From Nocardia sp. NBC_00508 (GTDB lineage: Bacteria > Actinomycetota > Actinomycetes > Mycobacteriales > Mycobacteriaceae): 64,000 nucleotides of DNA. Numbering within the stretch: the first letter of the stretch is position 1; each line of letters begins with the position of its first letter. The DNA is taken from NCBI RefSeq assembly GCF_036346875.1, contig NZ_CP107852.1:2232001-2296000 (forward strand). Reading direction: 5' to 3'. A program made the position numbers and the translations under genes. Shown one piece after another: positions 28,198 to 36,795 of this stretch. The notes beneath the pieces are model-generated. The model was not told the origin of the DNA, ran no database searches, and saw nothing but the letters and a program-made list of their open reading frames with translations.

Positions 28198-30324
28198 TCA
28201 AGAAAGCTTGACGCGAGTGCCGTTGGAGAGCACGAAGTCGTGGAGTTCGAGATGGTCGGGGCTGGTGTTCGGCGGGAGGTCGAAGACCAGTTGGGTGGTG
28301 GCAGATCGGCCGGGGCGCAGTTCGAAGGAGTAGCCGAGGCGCTGTTGCGTGTTCTGCCACATGGTGGCGGTGGCGTTGTGGTCGAAGGGAGTGCCCTGTG
28401 CGTCGACGAGGCGCTGCCCCAGCGGTAGGAACCACTTCACCTCGTCGGAGATATTGCGGATGGTCAGTGTGGCGGTCAGGAACGAGCCTGCGGCCGTTTG
28501 CCATCCGATTCGGGAGACGCCCGCGTCCACGTTCGTCACGACGAATTCGAACTTGCCGTCGCGGACGGGGGTGCCGACCGGCGCGACGGCGGCAGGGTCG
28601 GGCAGCCGCTGGTCCTGGGGCGGTCCCGGGTGCTCTACAGCCGCCACGGAAGGCGGCAGCGCCGGGGCGGGCGTGCCCGAGTCGCCCGATCTGCTCCCCG
28701 CCGCGATCAGGGCGACGCACCCTGCGGCGAACGCGAAGGGCGCGAGGAAAATTACGACCAGCGCGCCGATCAACTTCGACAGCAAACCCCGGCGCCGTCG
28801 CGGGGGGCGTCGGAGCACCGGCGTGACCGGGCGTCGTGCCGGAACCGCTGGATAACCAGGACGTCCGACCGACGGGAAGACCTTGCGCGCCGGTGCGCCG
28901 GGCCGCGAATAGGGCGGTGGCACAGCCGGACCCGGCCTCGGGGACAGTACGCGCGCCTGAAGAGCCAGCAACCGCGCCTGCCAACCGCTGCCCTGGTGTC
29001 CGCGCCGGACCGGTGCAGCAGGGTAGGACGCATTCTGATACCCCCGCCGGGCAACGGTGTACGGCTGTCCGGCAACGGGATAGCGATTACCCGCTGGGGG
29101 CTGTTGCGTACCGCGATAGCCCGGCACAGCAGAACCCGGATTCGAAACACCCGGCCCCGGAGCCGGATAGGGACGGGGCGCGAGCAGAGACCAGTCGAGT
29201 TCGGTGGCCACCAGGGTCGGCGTGGGCCCCGGCTCCGGTAGGACCTTTGTGGGCGTGGGCGCAGGTCGCGCGGCCGCCTCCGAACCGCTTGCCCGCGGGC
29301 GAGCCCCGGGCAAGCCGTCGGCGGCGCCGGACTGCGCGGCGGCAACATGTTCCTGCGAGTGCCCGCTCTCTGCGGCCTCCCCGGCTGAGTTCCCGGATTC
29401 GGGCAGGTGCTCGGTCGGCGCCCGCTGTGGCACGAGCGCCGCCGGTCCATCGGGCTTCGTTGCCGGACGGCCAGCGCCGGAAGGCGTGGGTGGCGGTGCC
29501 GCGTGCGGGGCCGCGGCACCGATCGCGGCGCGTGCGGCGGCGGCGAATTCGCCTGCGGTGGGGAATCGTTCGTCCGGATCCTTGGCCAGACCACGCGCAA
29601 TGACGGCATCCAGCGCAGCGGGAACATCGGCGCACACCGAGCGGGCCCGTGGTGGCGCCGACATCAGGTGGGCGTGCATCTGCTGCGCGGGATCGGTGTC
29701 GCCGTAGAGGCGCGAACCGGTGAGGCATTCGTAGAGCACGCAGGCCAGCGAGTAGACGTCCGCGCGACCGTCCACCGCACCGGTGAACCGTTCCGGCGCC
29801 ATATACGCCAGCGTGCCGATTGCCATCCCGGTGGTGGTCACGGCCGTCTGGCCTAGCCCGTGCGCGATGCCGAAGTCGATCAGATAGGTGAAGCCGCTGG
29901 GATGGACGACGATGTTCGAGGGTTTGACGTCGCGGTGCACCAGCCCCGCCCGGTGCGCCGCGTCGAGCGCGACAGCGACGTGACCGACGATGCCGACCGC
30001 CACGTCCGGTGTCATCCGCCCCGCGGCCACGAGTTTGCCCGCCAGATCGGCGCCGTCGACGAATTGCATGTCGATGTAGATCCGGCCGTCGATTTCGCCG
30101 AACCGGTGGATCCGCGGGACGTGCGGGTCGCGCAGCTGTGCCACGGCCGCGGCCTCGCGCTCGAATCGCTTGCGGTAGCCCCCAGTGGCGGCGAGTTCGG
30201 CGGGCAAGAGCTTCAACGCCACCCAGCGCGCCGCCGCCGTGTCGTACGCCAGCCACACCTGCCCCATGCCGCCCTTGCCGAGCAGCCGCTCCAGCCGGTA
30301 ACCCCCGAATCGCACCTCCCTCAT
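28198..30324 (-). CDS. Membrane Ser/Thr protein kinase with C-terminal DUF4352-like sensor
   Basis: A 708-residue Hanks-type kinase. Residues 7-270 form the kinase: Gly loop GKGGMGQVW, Lys38, catalytic HRDVKPSN (Asp132), DFG at 150-152 and APE at 176-178, all intact. A Pro/Ala-rich linker follows to about residue 515, one membrane helix at about 518-542, and an extracytoplasmic beta domain from about 585 with EFVVTNVDAGVSRIG and LTIRNISDEVKWF, typical of DUF4352. The layout resembles mycobacterial receptor kinases but with a different sensor. The signal sensed is unknown. Confidence 0.93.
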   Translation of the reverse strand: MREVRFGGYRLERLLGKGGMGQVWLAYDTAAARWVALKLLPAELAATGGYRKRFEREAAAVAQLRDPHVPRIHRFGEIDGRIYIDMQFVDGADLAGKLVAAGRMTPDVAVGIVGHVAVALDAAHRAGLVHRDVKPSNIVVHPSGFTYLIDFGIAHGLGQTAVTTTGMAIGTLAYMAPERFTGAVDGRADVYSLACVLYECLTGSRLYGDTDPAQQMHAHLMSAPPRARSVCADVPAALDAVIARGLAKDPDERFPTAGEFAAAARAAIGAAAPHAAPPPTPSGAGRPATKPDGPAALVPQRAPTEHLPESGNSAGEAAESGHSQEHVAAAQSGAADGLPGARPRASGSEAAARPAPTPTKVLPEPGPTPTLVATELDWSLLAPRPYPAPGPGVSNPGSAVPGYRGTQQPPAGNRYPVAGQPYTVARRGYQNASYPAAPVRRGHQGSGWQARLLALQARVLSPRPGPAVPPPYSRPGAPARKVFPSVGRPGYPAVPARRPVTPVLRRPPRRRRGLLSKLIGALVVIFLAPFAFAAGCVALIAAGSRSGDSGTPAPALPPSVAAVEHPGPPQDQRLPDPAAVAPVGTPVRDGKFEFVVTNVDAGVSRIGWQTAAGSFLTATLTIRNISDEVKWFLPLGQRLVDAQGTPFDHNATATMWQNTQQRLGYSFELRPGRSATTQLVFDLPPNTSPDHLELHDFVLSNGTRVKLS

Positions 30325-30757
30325 CGCGAACCTCCAGTCACCGTCGACATCTGGTCGACCCGCCCCTCGCCTGCGGAGCCGACAACAGAAATCACCAGCT
30401 CACCGTGTGTATACCGAGGACATGGCCTCTTCGGAGCGTAACCGCACGCCGCGGGACACACCACTGTGTGCTGGACGACAGTCCCCTGCGGCGCCGTCCG
30501 TCGAACGGCCTTCGCCCGGTGCGGCGCTTGTACCGCACGCCTGCCGCGGCGACCTCCGGCCCTGGACCGGCATCAGATGCGGGCCGGCGCACTCGAGCGG
30601 CCCACCGGGCGTCTCCCCGCGAATCGCTGCGGAATCTCGGTCTCAGCGCCGACGCGGCGGCCGAGACGCACCACGGTTGGCGATGTCGTACGCGAGCCGA
30701 ACCCCGCCCGTCCCCGCGACACGAACGCCATGACCCGCAACGGCTAGCCTGCTCCAC
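30325..30757. other. Divergent intergenic region, no supported gene
   Basis: Several open frames cross this stretch but all are Arg/Pro-rich with no RBS and look like high-GC artefacts. It holds the promoters of the kinase and of the small gene that follows; TAGCCT at 30745-30750 sits 7 bases before ATG 30758. Confidence 0.5.
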
Positions 30758-30913
30758 ATGAAGCATCTACCCGAAGTCCGCCTCGGCAGCACCGAACGCG
30801 CCAGCGCGATGCCGGGGAAGTCCGCGTATGTCGCGGCAGGGCTGTTCGGTGGCGCGGAATGCTACGCAGGTGCGCTGTTCGGCAGCCGGCGCGGCGAGGC
30901 GGGCGAGGACTGA
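30758..30913 (+). CDS. Small hypothetical protein (51 aa)
   Basis: MKHLPEVRLGSTERASAMPG, then a small hydrophobic, glycine-rich segment YVAAGLFGGAECYAGALFG and an acidic end. Its stop overlaps the next start (TGATG), indicating translational coupling with the acetyltransferase-like gene. TAGCCT 7 bases upstream suggests a leaderless start. Not recognised. Confidence 0.6.
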   Translation: MKHLPEVRLGSTERASAMPGKSAYVAAGLFGGAECYAGALFGSRRGEAGED

Positions 30914-31257
30914 TGGAACCGATCGAGATCAACGCGGGCGCTTGGTATCTGCGTGCTCTGCGCGCGGACGACCGCATCGATGACCGCCCCGCGCTGACCG
31001 AGGGCGGCGTCACCGACCCGGACTACGTGGCCCGGCGCAGCGCGGCCTGGGCCGAGGAGACCCACTTCTCCTGGGCCGTCTGCGAACCGACCACCGCCGA
31101 GCTGGTGGCCGAGATCGGGGTGACGCCCGCAGGCGACGGCACCGCGAGCATCACCGGCTGGGCGCGCCCGGGCTACCAGCCGGCCCTGGAGGCCGGGCTG
31201 ACGTCCGTCCGCCGCTTCATCGAGAGCGGTTTGGGCCTGCGCCCGGTCTCCTCCTGA
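30913..31257 (+). CDS. Short GNAT acetyltransferase-like protein
   Basis: A 114-residue protein with the opening strands of a RimJ-type acetyltransferase (WYLRALRADDRIDDRPALTE, then HFSWAVCEPTTAELVAEIG and ITGWARPGYQ). It ends soon after the region where the acetyl-CoA loop should be, and the loop itself (R/Q-x-x-G-x-G/A) is not clear, so it may be a truncated or non-catalytic member. ATG 30913 overlaps the preceding stop by one base. Family call moderate. Confidence 0.65.
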   Translation: MEPIEINAGAWYLRALRADDRIDDRPALTEGGVTDPDYVARRSAAWAEETHFSWAVCEPTTAELVAEIGVTPAGDGTASITGWARPGYQPALEAGLTSVRRFIESGLGLRPVSS

Positions 31258-31349
31258 CCAGGCGCGAGCCCAGGAAAAGCATCGCAAGCCCACCCAGCCT
31301 GCGCACAGACCGTGTTGGCTGTGCCTTGTCCGATGACGACTGGGCGCGA

Positions 31350-32558
31350 TCAGCGCATGACGCCGGTATGCCCGGTGGAATAGCGTCCGGGTTGGGGCCA
31401 GATGGTGAGCCCGTGCGGCCCCTTCCCGACGGGGATGCGCGCCAAGAGATCCCAGTTGACGATGTCGATGGCGTACACCTCATTGTGGTGGCGGCCGGAC
31501 GCCCAGAAGATGCGCCCGTCGGCGGAGATATTGCCCATGTCGGGGCTGCCGCCTCCGGGCACGAACCACTTGTGCACCAGCCCGTTCGCCGCGAAATCCC
31601 ACACCGAGATGCTGCCTTCGTGCCGATTGGTGATGAGCATCTGCTGGGAGTCGCGGGTGACGTAGAGCCCGTGCGTGCCCTTGCCGGTCGGCACGAAACC
31701 GGTGTTCTCGAAGGTGTGCGCGTCGAAGGTGTAGATGCCGTCGGCGGCCATGTCGGCGACGAAGAAGGTGCGCCCGTCCGGCGACAGCTTCACATCCTGC
31801 GGCTTGCCCGAGCGGCCACCGGGCAGGTCGACCACCTTGACGACCTTGCGCTCGGCGACGTCGAAGGCCAGCATCCGGCCGATGAATTCGCAGGACGCGA
31901 GGCCGAACCGGCCGTCGGCGGTGAAGTCCATGTGATCGACGCCTGCGCAGTCGGGCACCGGCAGAGCGTGGATCTTCTGCCAGGTATGTGGGTCGTAGAA
32001 GTCCAGCGACTTGTCCGCCTCCGCGACTACCAGGGCGTACTGACCGTCCGGCGTGTAGTACATGTTGTACGGATCGCGCACGGGAAAGGGCTCCCCCGGC
32101 TTGCCCGTGCGGGGATCGATCGGCAACAGACTGCCCCCGCCCAGCGGCAAGTCGTTGGTGACGTAGAGCGATTGCAGGTCGTAGGACGGCACGACATGCT
32201 GCGGCTCCGAGCCGCCCGCGGGGTAGGTGTCGATCACCTGGAAGGTGTCCGGATCGATCACCGAGACCGTATTCGATTGGCTGTTGGGCACGTAGACCAG
32301 CGGGCGGTGGTCGGTCACGCTCGGGCTCAACTCGCGGTTGGCCGCGTACACGTCGGTCGGCGAGAGCGGCGGCGGCATCCCGGGGAGCAGATCGGTCATG
32401 TGCGGTGGGAGCGCATTGGTGGGCGGTGCGGCCACGGTGGTCGTGGCCGCACCGGCCGCCTCGGCGCCCACCGTGCCCGCGTCGCTGGCGGCGCAGCCTG
32501 CCACGGCGGACAGCACAGTGAGCGACACCGCGAGGTGGGGCGCGCAGCATCGGTACAT
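31350..32558 (-). CDS. YncE-like beta-propeller lipoprotein
   Basis: A secreted lipoprotein of about 402 residues. The signal peptide ends in the lipobox LSAVAGCAAS; the mature protein is a seven-bladed YVTN-type propeller with repeated units such as LVYVPNSQSNTVSVIDPDTF, YVTNDLPLGGG, FVADMAADGIYTFDAHTF and GKGTHGLYVTRDSQQML. Such propellers bind proteins or act as surface enzymes; the role is unknown. ATG 32558 puts the lipobox at normal distance; GTG 32573 or 32582 are also in frame. It is downstream of lat on the same strand, past a hairpin. Confidence 0.88.
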   Translation of the reverse strand: MYRCCAPHLAVSLTVLSAVAGCAASDAGTVGAEAAGAATTTVAAPPTNALPPHMTDLLPGMPPPLSPTDVYAANRELSPSVTDHRPLVYVPNSQSNTVSVIDPDTFQVIDTYPAGGSEPQHVVPSYDLQSLYVTNDLPLGGGSLLPIDPRTGKPGEPFPVRDPYNMYYTPDGQYALVVAEADKSLDFYDPHTWQKIHALPVPDCAGVDHMDFTADGRFGLASCEFIGRMLAFDVAERKVVKVVDLPGGRSGKPQDVKLSPDGRTFFVADMAADGIYTFDAHTFENTGFVPTGKGTHGLYVTRDSQQMLITNRHEGSISVWDFAANGLVHKWFVPGGGSPDMGNISADGRIFWASGRHHNEVYAIDIVNWDLLARIPVGKGPHGLTIWPQPGRYSTGHTGVMR

Positions 32559-32636
32559 ACGCTGTCGGTTCACGCGCTGCACCCGCTCGGAGAGTGGTGA
32601 AGACGAGAGGACATGGCTGCGAAGCCTAGAAGGTGA

Positions 32637-32685
32637 ATCCGGGATTCCGGCGCACCCCGCGCCGAGGACACCGGAATGCCCGGAT
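32637..32685 (-). terminator. Terminator-like hairpin after lat
   Basis: atccgggattccgg (32637-32650) pairs with ccggaatgcccggat (32671-32685): 14 bp with one bulge and a 20-base GC-rich loop, 16 bases past the lat stop. No U-tract. Confidence 0.55.
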
Positions 32686-32700
32686 CATCCTGTTCGCGAG

Positions 32701-34035
32701 CTATTCGAGGCTGGTCAGGACCCGATCCAGGGCCTCAACGGCCGCGTCGAGCTCGGCGATCGTGACCGTCAGCGACGGACGGAAGCGGATGCCACGCTCG
32801 CCGGTGCCGAGAATCAGGACGCGCTCCCGTTCGCGCAGCGCGGTGAGCACCTCGTCCCGCAGCCGAGCCGAAGACAGCGTGATCGCGCACATCAGTCCCC
32901 GCCCACGCGCTTCGGTGGCGTCGGCGTGCCGCGCGGCTACTCCCGCCAGCCGATCGAGCAGATGCGCACCCAGCGGCCGGGACCGTTCGATGAGTTCGTC
33001 GCGCTCGAGCACCTCCAGGATGCGCCGGGTGCGCACCATGTCGGCGAGGTTGCCGCCCCAGGTGGAGTTCAGCCGCGAGCTGACCGCGAACACATTGTCG
33101 CGCACCTCGTCCACGCGCCCGCCCGCCATGACGCCGCACACCTGGGTCCGCTTGCCGAAGGCGACGACGTCCGGCGCCAGCCCGAGTTGCTGGTAGGCCC
33201 AGGTGGTTCCGGTCATACCGACGCCGGTCTGCACCTCGTCCAGGATGAACAGCGCGTCGTTCTCGTGACACAGCCGCTGCACGGCTTGCAGGAACTGCGG
33301 GCGCAGATGCCGGTCGCCGCCTTCGCCCTGGATCGGCTCGGCGATGAAACACGCGATGTCGTCCGGGTTTTCCGCAAATGCCCGGCGCGCCTGGGCCAGC
33401 GCGCACGCTTCCGCCTCCTCGACGTCGAAGGCGTCGGTCAGGTAGGGCGCCTTGATGCGGGGCCAGTCGAACGCGGGAAAACGCGCCGTCTTCACCGGAT
33501 CGGTGTTGGTGAGCGACATGGTGTAGCCGGTGCGGCCGTGGAACGCGCCGGTCAGATGCAGCACCTTGGTGCCGAGTTCCGGTGCGCGACCGTGTGATTC
33601 GTTGTGCCTGCTCTTCCAGTCGAACGCGATCTTGAGGGCGTTCTCCACCGCGAGACCGCCGCCGTCGATGAAGAACAGGTGCGGTAGGCGGGGATCGCCG
33701 AGCACCCGTACGAACGTCTCGACGAAGCGGGCCATCTCCACGGTGTAGATGTCGGAGTTGCTCGGCTTGTTCAGTGCCGCGGTGAGGAGTTCGGCACGGA
33801 ACTCCTCGTCGTCGGCGAGGGCTGGATGGTTCATGCCCAGCGCGTTGGAGGCGAAGAAGCCGAACATGTCGAGGTAGGCGGTGCCGTCACGTTCGTCGAC
33901 GAGACGGCAGCCGCGGGACTGTCGGAGGTCGAGTACGAGGTCGAAGCCGTCGGCGAGGATGCTGGCCGACAAGATCTCATGGACCCGGGCGGCGGGGGTG
34001 ACCGCCGGGCGGGTGCGTTCCAGTTCGATGGTCAC
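32701..34035 (-). CDS. lat: L-lysine 6-transaminase (Lat)
   Basis: A 444-residue class III PLP aminotransferase that moves the epsilon-amino group of lysine to 2-oxoglutarate, giving piperideine-6-carboxylate. Motifs are FFIDGGGLAVENALKIAFDW, FIAEPIQGEGGDRHL, LDEVQTGVGMTG (Asp266) and Lys295 in VAFGKRTQVCG, the PLP lysine. It resembles LAT (Rv3290c) of M. tuberculosis, and pcd, the next enzyme, lies 650 bases away. GTG 34035 has TACCCT 6 bases upstream and an adjoining palindrome, so it is regulated separately from lrpA. Confidence 0.95.
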   Translation of the reverse strand: MTIELERTRPAVTPAARVHEILSASILADGFDLVLDLRQSRGCRLVDERDGTAYLDMFGFFASNALGMNHPALADDEEFRAELLTAALNKPSNSDIYTVEMARFVETFVRVLGDPRLPHLFFIDGGGLAVENALKIAFDWKSRHNESHGRAPELGTKVLHLTGAFHGRTGYTMSLTNTDPVKTARFPAFDWPRIKAPYLTDAFDVEEAEACALAQARRAFAENPDDIACFIAEPIQGEGGDRHLRPQFLQAVQRLCHENDALFILDEVQTGVGMTGTTWAYQQLGLAPDVVAFGKRTQVCGVMAGGRVDEVRDNVFAVSSRLNSTWGGNLADMVRTRRILEVLERDELIERSRPLGAHLLDRLAGVAARHADATEARGRGLMCAITLSSARLRDEVLTALRERERVLILGTGERGIRFRPSLTVTIAELDAAVEALDRVLTSLE

Positions 34036-34041
34036 GCCCTG

Positions 34042-34061
34042 AGGGTACGTAAAATTTTACG
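34042..34061 (-). promoter_or_regulatory. lat promoter with Lrp-type palindrome
   Basis: The 14-bp perfect palindrome cgtaaaattttacg (34048-34061) abuts the -10 hexamer TACCCT (34042-34047 on the minus strand), 6 bases before GTG. An A/T-core palindrome beside an lrpA gene is a likely LrpA site. No RBS, so the lat mRNA is predicted to be leaderless. Confidence 0.7.
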
Positions 34062-34099
34062 CAACCTCTACACCAAATCGGATTAATTCCGAGCAATCC

Positions 34100-34552
34100 C
34101 TACCTGTCATAGAATGTCTGAAGGATGATGGTGCTTCGGGTGCGTACGTTGGCGGTCGCTCTGATCTCTTGGAGCAGCTGTTCGAGGTGCCTCGGAGACG
34201 CCACGCGCACCAGCAGGATGTAGCTCTCGTCGCCGGCCACCGAGTGGCAGGCCTCGATGCCGGGGATGTGCTGGAGCACCGCGGGCGCGTCATCGGGTTG
34301 CGACGGGTCGAGAGGAGTGATCGCGACGAATGCCGACAGCAGCTGGCCGAGTGCTTCCGGATCGACGTGCGCGGTATACCCGCGGATCACGCCGCGGGCC
34401 TCTAATCGGCGGACCCGCGATTGCACGGCGGACACCGACAGACTTGCCTTTTCGGCCAGATTCGACAGGGTGGCCCGTCCATCGGCCATCAGTTCACGAA
34501 TCAGCAGGCGATCGATGTCATCGAGTACGGGTCTTGCCGGTGTATCCGCCAT
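34100..34552 (-). CDS. lrpA: Lrp/AsnC-family regulator LrpA
   Basis: A 150-residue feast/famine regulator. The N-terminal HTH is DDIDRLLIRELMADGRATLS and SLSVSAVQSRVRRLEARGVI; the C-terminal RAM ligand domain has VAITPLDPSQPDD and IEACHSVAGDESYILLVRVA. It stands between lat and pcd as Rv3291c does in M. tuberculosis, and should control lysine/alpha-aminoadipate metabolism in response to amino acids. TAGCCT lies 6 bases before ATG (leaderless). Confidence 0.93.
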   Translation of the reverse strand: MADTPARPVLDDIDRLLIRELMADGRATLSNLAEKASLSVSAVQSRVRRLEARGVIRGYTAHVDPEALGQLLSAFVAITPLDPSQPDDAPAVLQHIPGIEACHSVAGDESYILLVRVASPRHLEQLLQEIRATANVRTRSTIILQTFYDR

Positions 34553-34687
34553 CAGCGAAGGCTAACCCAGGCAGCCCGCCTCGTGTCCGGAACCTGACCT
34601 CCCTCCTCCCGCTATGTGGGACGCACACGCCCCGCTCAGCGGGACAAAAATGCCGCGATGCGGCCGAAAGGTACGGCGGAACAACAG

Positions 34688-36220
34688 ATGACTGAAGTAC
34701 TCGGCGCCAAGACCACTACCCAGGAACTCGCCGCCCGCGCGACCGCGGTGCTGCACGAACTCGGCGTGCAACCGCCGGAACCCGGCGAGCTGCCTGCACG
34801 CACTCCGATCACCGGAGGGCAGCTGCTGACCCTCCGGTCCAGCTCGCTCGACGACGTCGACGCCGCGATCGGCCGGGCCGCCACCGCCTTCCAGGCGTGG
34901 CGGAGCGTTCCGGCGCCGGTCCGGGCCGCGGTCGTACGCCGACTGGCGCAGCTGCTCACCACGCACAAGAACGACCTGGCCGAGCTCGTGACGCTGGAGG
35001 CGGGCAAGATCCCCGCCGAGGCCGCGGGCGAAGTGCAGGAGATGATCGACATCTGCGAGTTCGCCATCGGCCTGTCCCGGCAGCTGTACGGGCACACCAT
35101 GCCCTCCGAACGACCGGGGCACCGGTTGATGGAGACCTGGCATCCGCTCGGCGTGGTCGGGGTGATCTCGGCGTTCAACTTCCCGGTCGCGGTGTGGGCG
35201 TGGAATACGGCGATCGCACTGATCTGCGGTGACACCGTGGTGTGGAAGCCCTCGGAGACGACGCCGCTGACCGCGGTGGCCTGCCACGCGTTGCTACGGC
35301 GTGCGGCGAGCGAGGTCGGCGCGGATCCCGATGTGCATCAATTGATCCAGGGCGCGCGCGACGTCGGGTCCCGCCTGGTCGAGGACGAACGAGTGGCGCT
35401 GGTGAGCGCGACCGGCTCGGTGCGGATGGGGCGGCTCGTCGCGCCGCGGGTTGCCGAGCGGCTCGGACGCAGTCTGCTGGAGTTGGGCGGCAACAACGGC
35501 GCGATCGTCACCGCCTCCGCTGATCTCGAGCTCGCGGTGCGGGCGATCGTGTTCGCGGCGGCGGGCACGGCCGGGCAGCGCTGCACCACGCTGCGGCGGC
35601 TGATCGTGCACCGCGACGTGGTCGACCCGCTGATCGACCGGCTCGAGCGGGCATATCGGCAGCTGCCCGTCGGCAATCCGCTCGACGACGGGGCGCTGGT
35701 CGGTCCACTGATCGACGGGAAGGCCTATACCGGAATGCGCGCCGCGCTGGACAAGGCGGTGACCGACGGCGGTGAATTGGTCTGCGGCGGTGAGCGAGTC
35801 GAGGGGTACGGCGACGAGGCCTACTATGTGCGTCCCGCTATCGTGCGCATGCCCGCCCAGACCGCGGTGGTGCGCGAGGAGACCTTCGCGCCGATCCTGT
35901 ACGTGCTCGCCTACGACGATTTCAACCACGCGATCACTTTGCACAACGAAGTGCCGCAGGGCCTTTCGTCTTCCATCTTCACCACGGACCAGCGCGAGGC
36001 CGAACGCTTCCTGGCCGCCGACGGGTCCGACTGCGGGATCGCCAACGTCAACATCGGCACCTCCGGCGCCGAGATCGGCGGCGCCTTCGGCGGCGAGAAG
36101 CAGACCGGCGGCGGGCGCGAATCCGGCTCGGACTCCTGGAAGGCCTATATGCGCCGGGCCACCAACACGATCAACTACTCCACTGAACTCCCCCTCGCCC
36201 AGGGCATCGAGTTCGGCTGA
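34688..36220 (+). CDS. pcd: Piperideine-6-carboxylate (alpha-aminoadipate semialdehyde) dehydrogenase
   Basis: A 510-residue aldehyde dehydrogenase superfamily enzyme. Catalytic Cys299 is in AGQRCTTLRRL and the general base Glu265 in LLELGGNNGAIV; the cofactor loop is GVVGVISAFNFPVAVWAWN. It oxidises the lat product to alpha-aminoadipate, finishing the two-step lysine route also used in beta-lactam producers. ATG 34688 is preferred; the open frame runs 24 codons further left. It is divergent from lrpA. Confidence 0.94.
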   Translation: MTEVLGAKTTTQELAARATAVLHELGVQPPEPGELPARTPITGGQLLTLRSSSLDDVDAAIGRAATAFQAWRSVPAPVRAAVVRRLAQLLTTHKNDLAELVTLEAGKIPAEAAGEVQEMIDICEFAIGLSRQLYGHTMPSERPGHRLMETWHPLGVVGVISAFNFPVAVWAWNTAIALICGDTVVWKPSETTPLTAVACHALLRRAASEVGADPDVHQLIQGARDVGSRLVEDERVALVSATGSVRMGRLVAPRVAERLGRSLLELGGNNGAIVTASADLELAVRAIVFAAAGTAGQRCTTLRRLIVHRDVVDPLIDRLERAYRQLPVGNPLDDGALVGPLIDGKAYTGMRAALDKAVTDGGELVCGGERVEGYGDEAYYVRPAIVRMPAQTAVVREETFAPILYVLAYDDFNHAITLHNEVPQGLSSSIFTTDQREAERFLAADGSDCGIANVNIGTSGAEIGGAFGGEKQTGGGRESGSDSWKAYMRRATNTINYSTELPLAQGIEFG

Positions 36221-36284
36221 ACACCCCCGCCCACCAGCGGATTCGGTGTTACACACATTCCTGTGTAGTGTTGTGTGTACCCGA

Positions 36285-36358
36285 CGCGGGGTGGAGCAGC
36301 TCGGTAGCTCGCTGGGCTCATAACCCAGAGGCCGCAGGTTCAAATCCTGTCCCCGCTA
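36285..36358 (+). tRNA. Initiator tRNA-fMet (CAU)
   Basis: A full cloverleaf can be drawn: acceptor cgcgggg/ccccgct, D arm around agctcggtagct, anticodon stem tggg-ctcataa-ccca with CAT at 36319-36321, and T arm caggttcaaatcctg. The C1:U72 mismatch and three consecutive G:C pairs in the anticodon stem identify the initiator. The 3' CCA is not encoded (cta follows the discriminator A). Confidence 0.96.
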
Positions 36359-36366
36359 CTAGAATG

Positions 36367-36402
36367 CGGCCCGGAACACACAGTTCCGGGCCGTTTTTCT
36401 TT
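36367..36402 (+). terminator. Intrinsic terminator of tRNA-fMet
   Basis: cggcccggaa-cacacag-ttccgggccg followed by tttttcttt. A textbook 10-bp stem, 7-base loop and U-tract, 8 bases after the tRNA. Confidence 0.93.
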
Positions 36403-36795
36403 GCCGGAGGGGCGTCACGGACGGCGCACGTCGTCGCCCCCCGCCGGCGACGTGGAACACTTCTGCGACGAGGATCGCATATCTGTTACCACGCTCACAT
36501 CCCCAAGCGGTGGATCCGCGTCAGAATTGCCGTTGCGGACTCATAGCCGGCGCTGCGGCAAAGCACGCGTTAACAGACGATTACGAGGCAGTCCTTGGAT
36601 TGCGGTACCGATGTCGCCGTGTCACGATATTTTCGAGTCGCACCCGGACAATTCATCCCGAAGCGTTTACCCACAGGCAATGCCCGGTTCCCATCGCCGC
36701 GCCGGCTTGTCTCCTTCGGCGTGTTCGTATGGATTCAATCGCCAATGTCGGCCATCCCTGCGTGCAACAGCAAGAATCTGTGAGGAATGTTTCGC
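36403..36795. other. AT-richer gap after tRNA-fMet
   Basis: Codon use and composition change here: the sequence is less GC-rich than its surroundings and contains no frame with a credible start. A short frame at 36595-36783 is open but lacks an RBS. This may be the left flank of a small acquired islet. Confidence 0.5.

Noticed and set aside
30407..30733. 108-codon plus-strand open frame in the kinase upstream gap
   Set aside because: No RBS, Arg/Pro/Ser-rich, no hydrophobic core; not protein-like.
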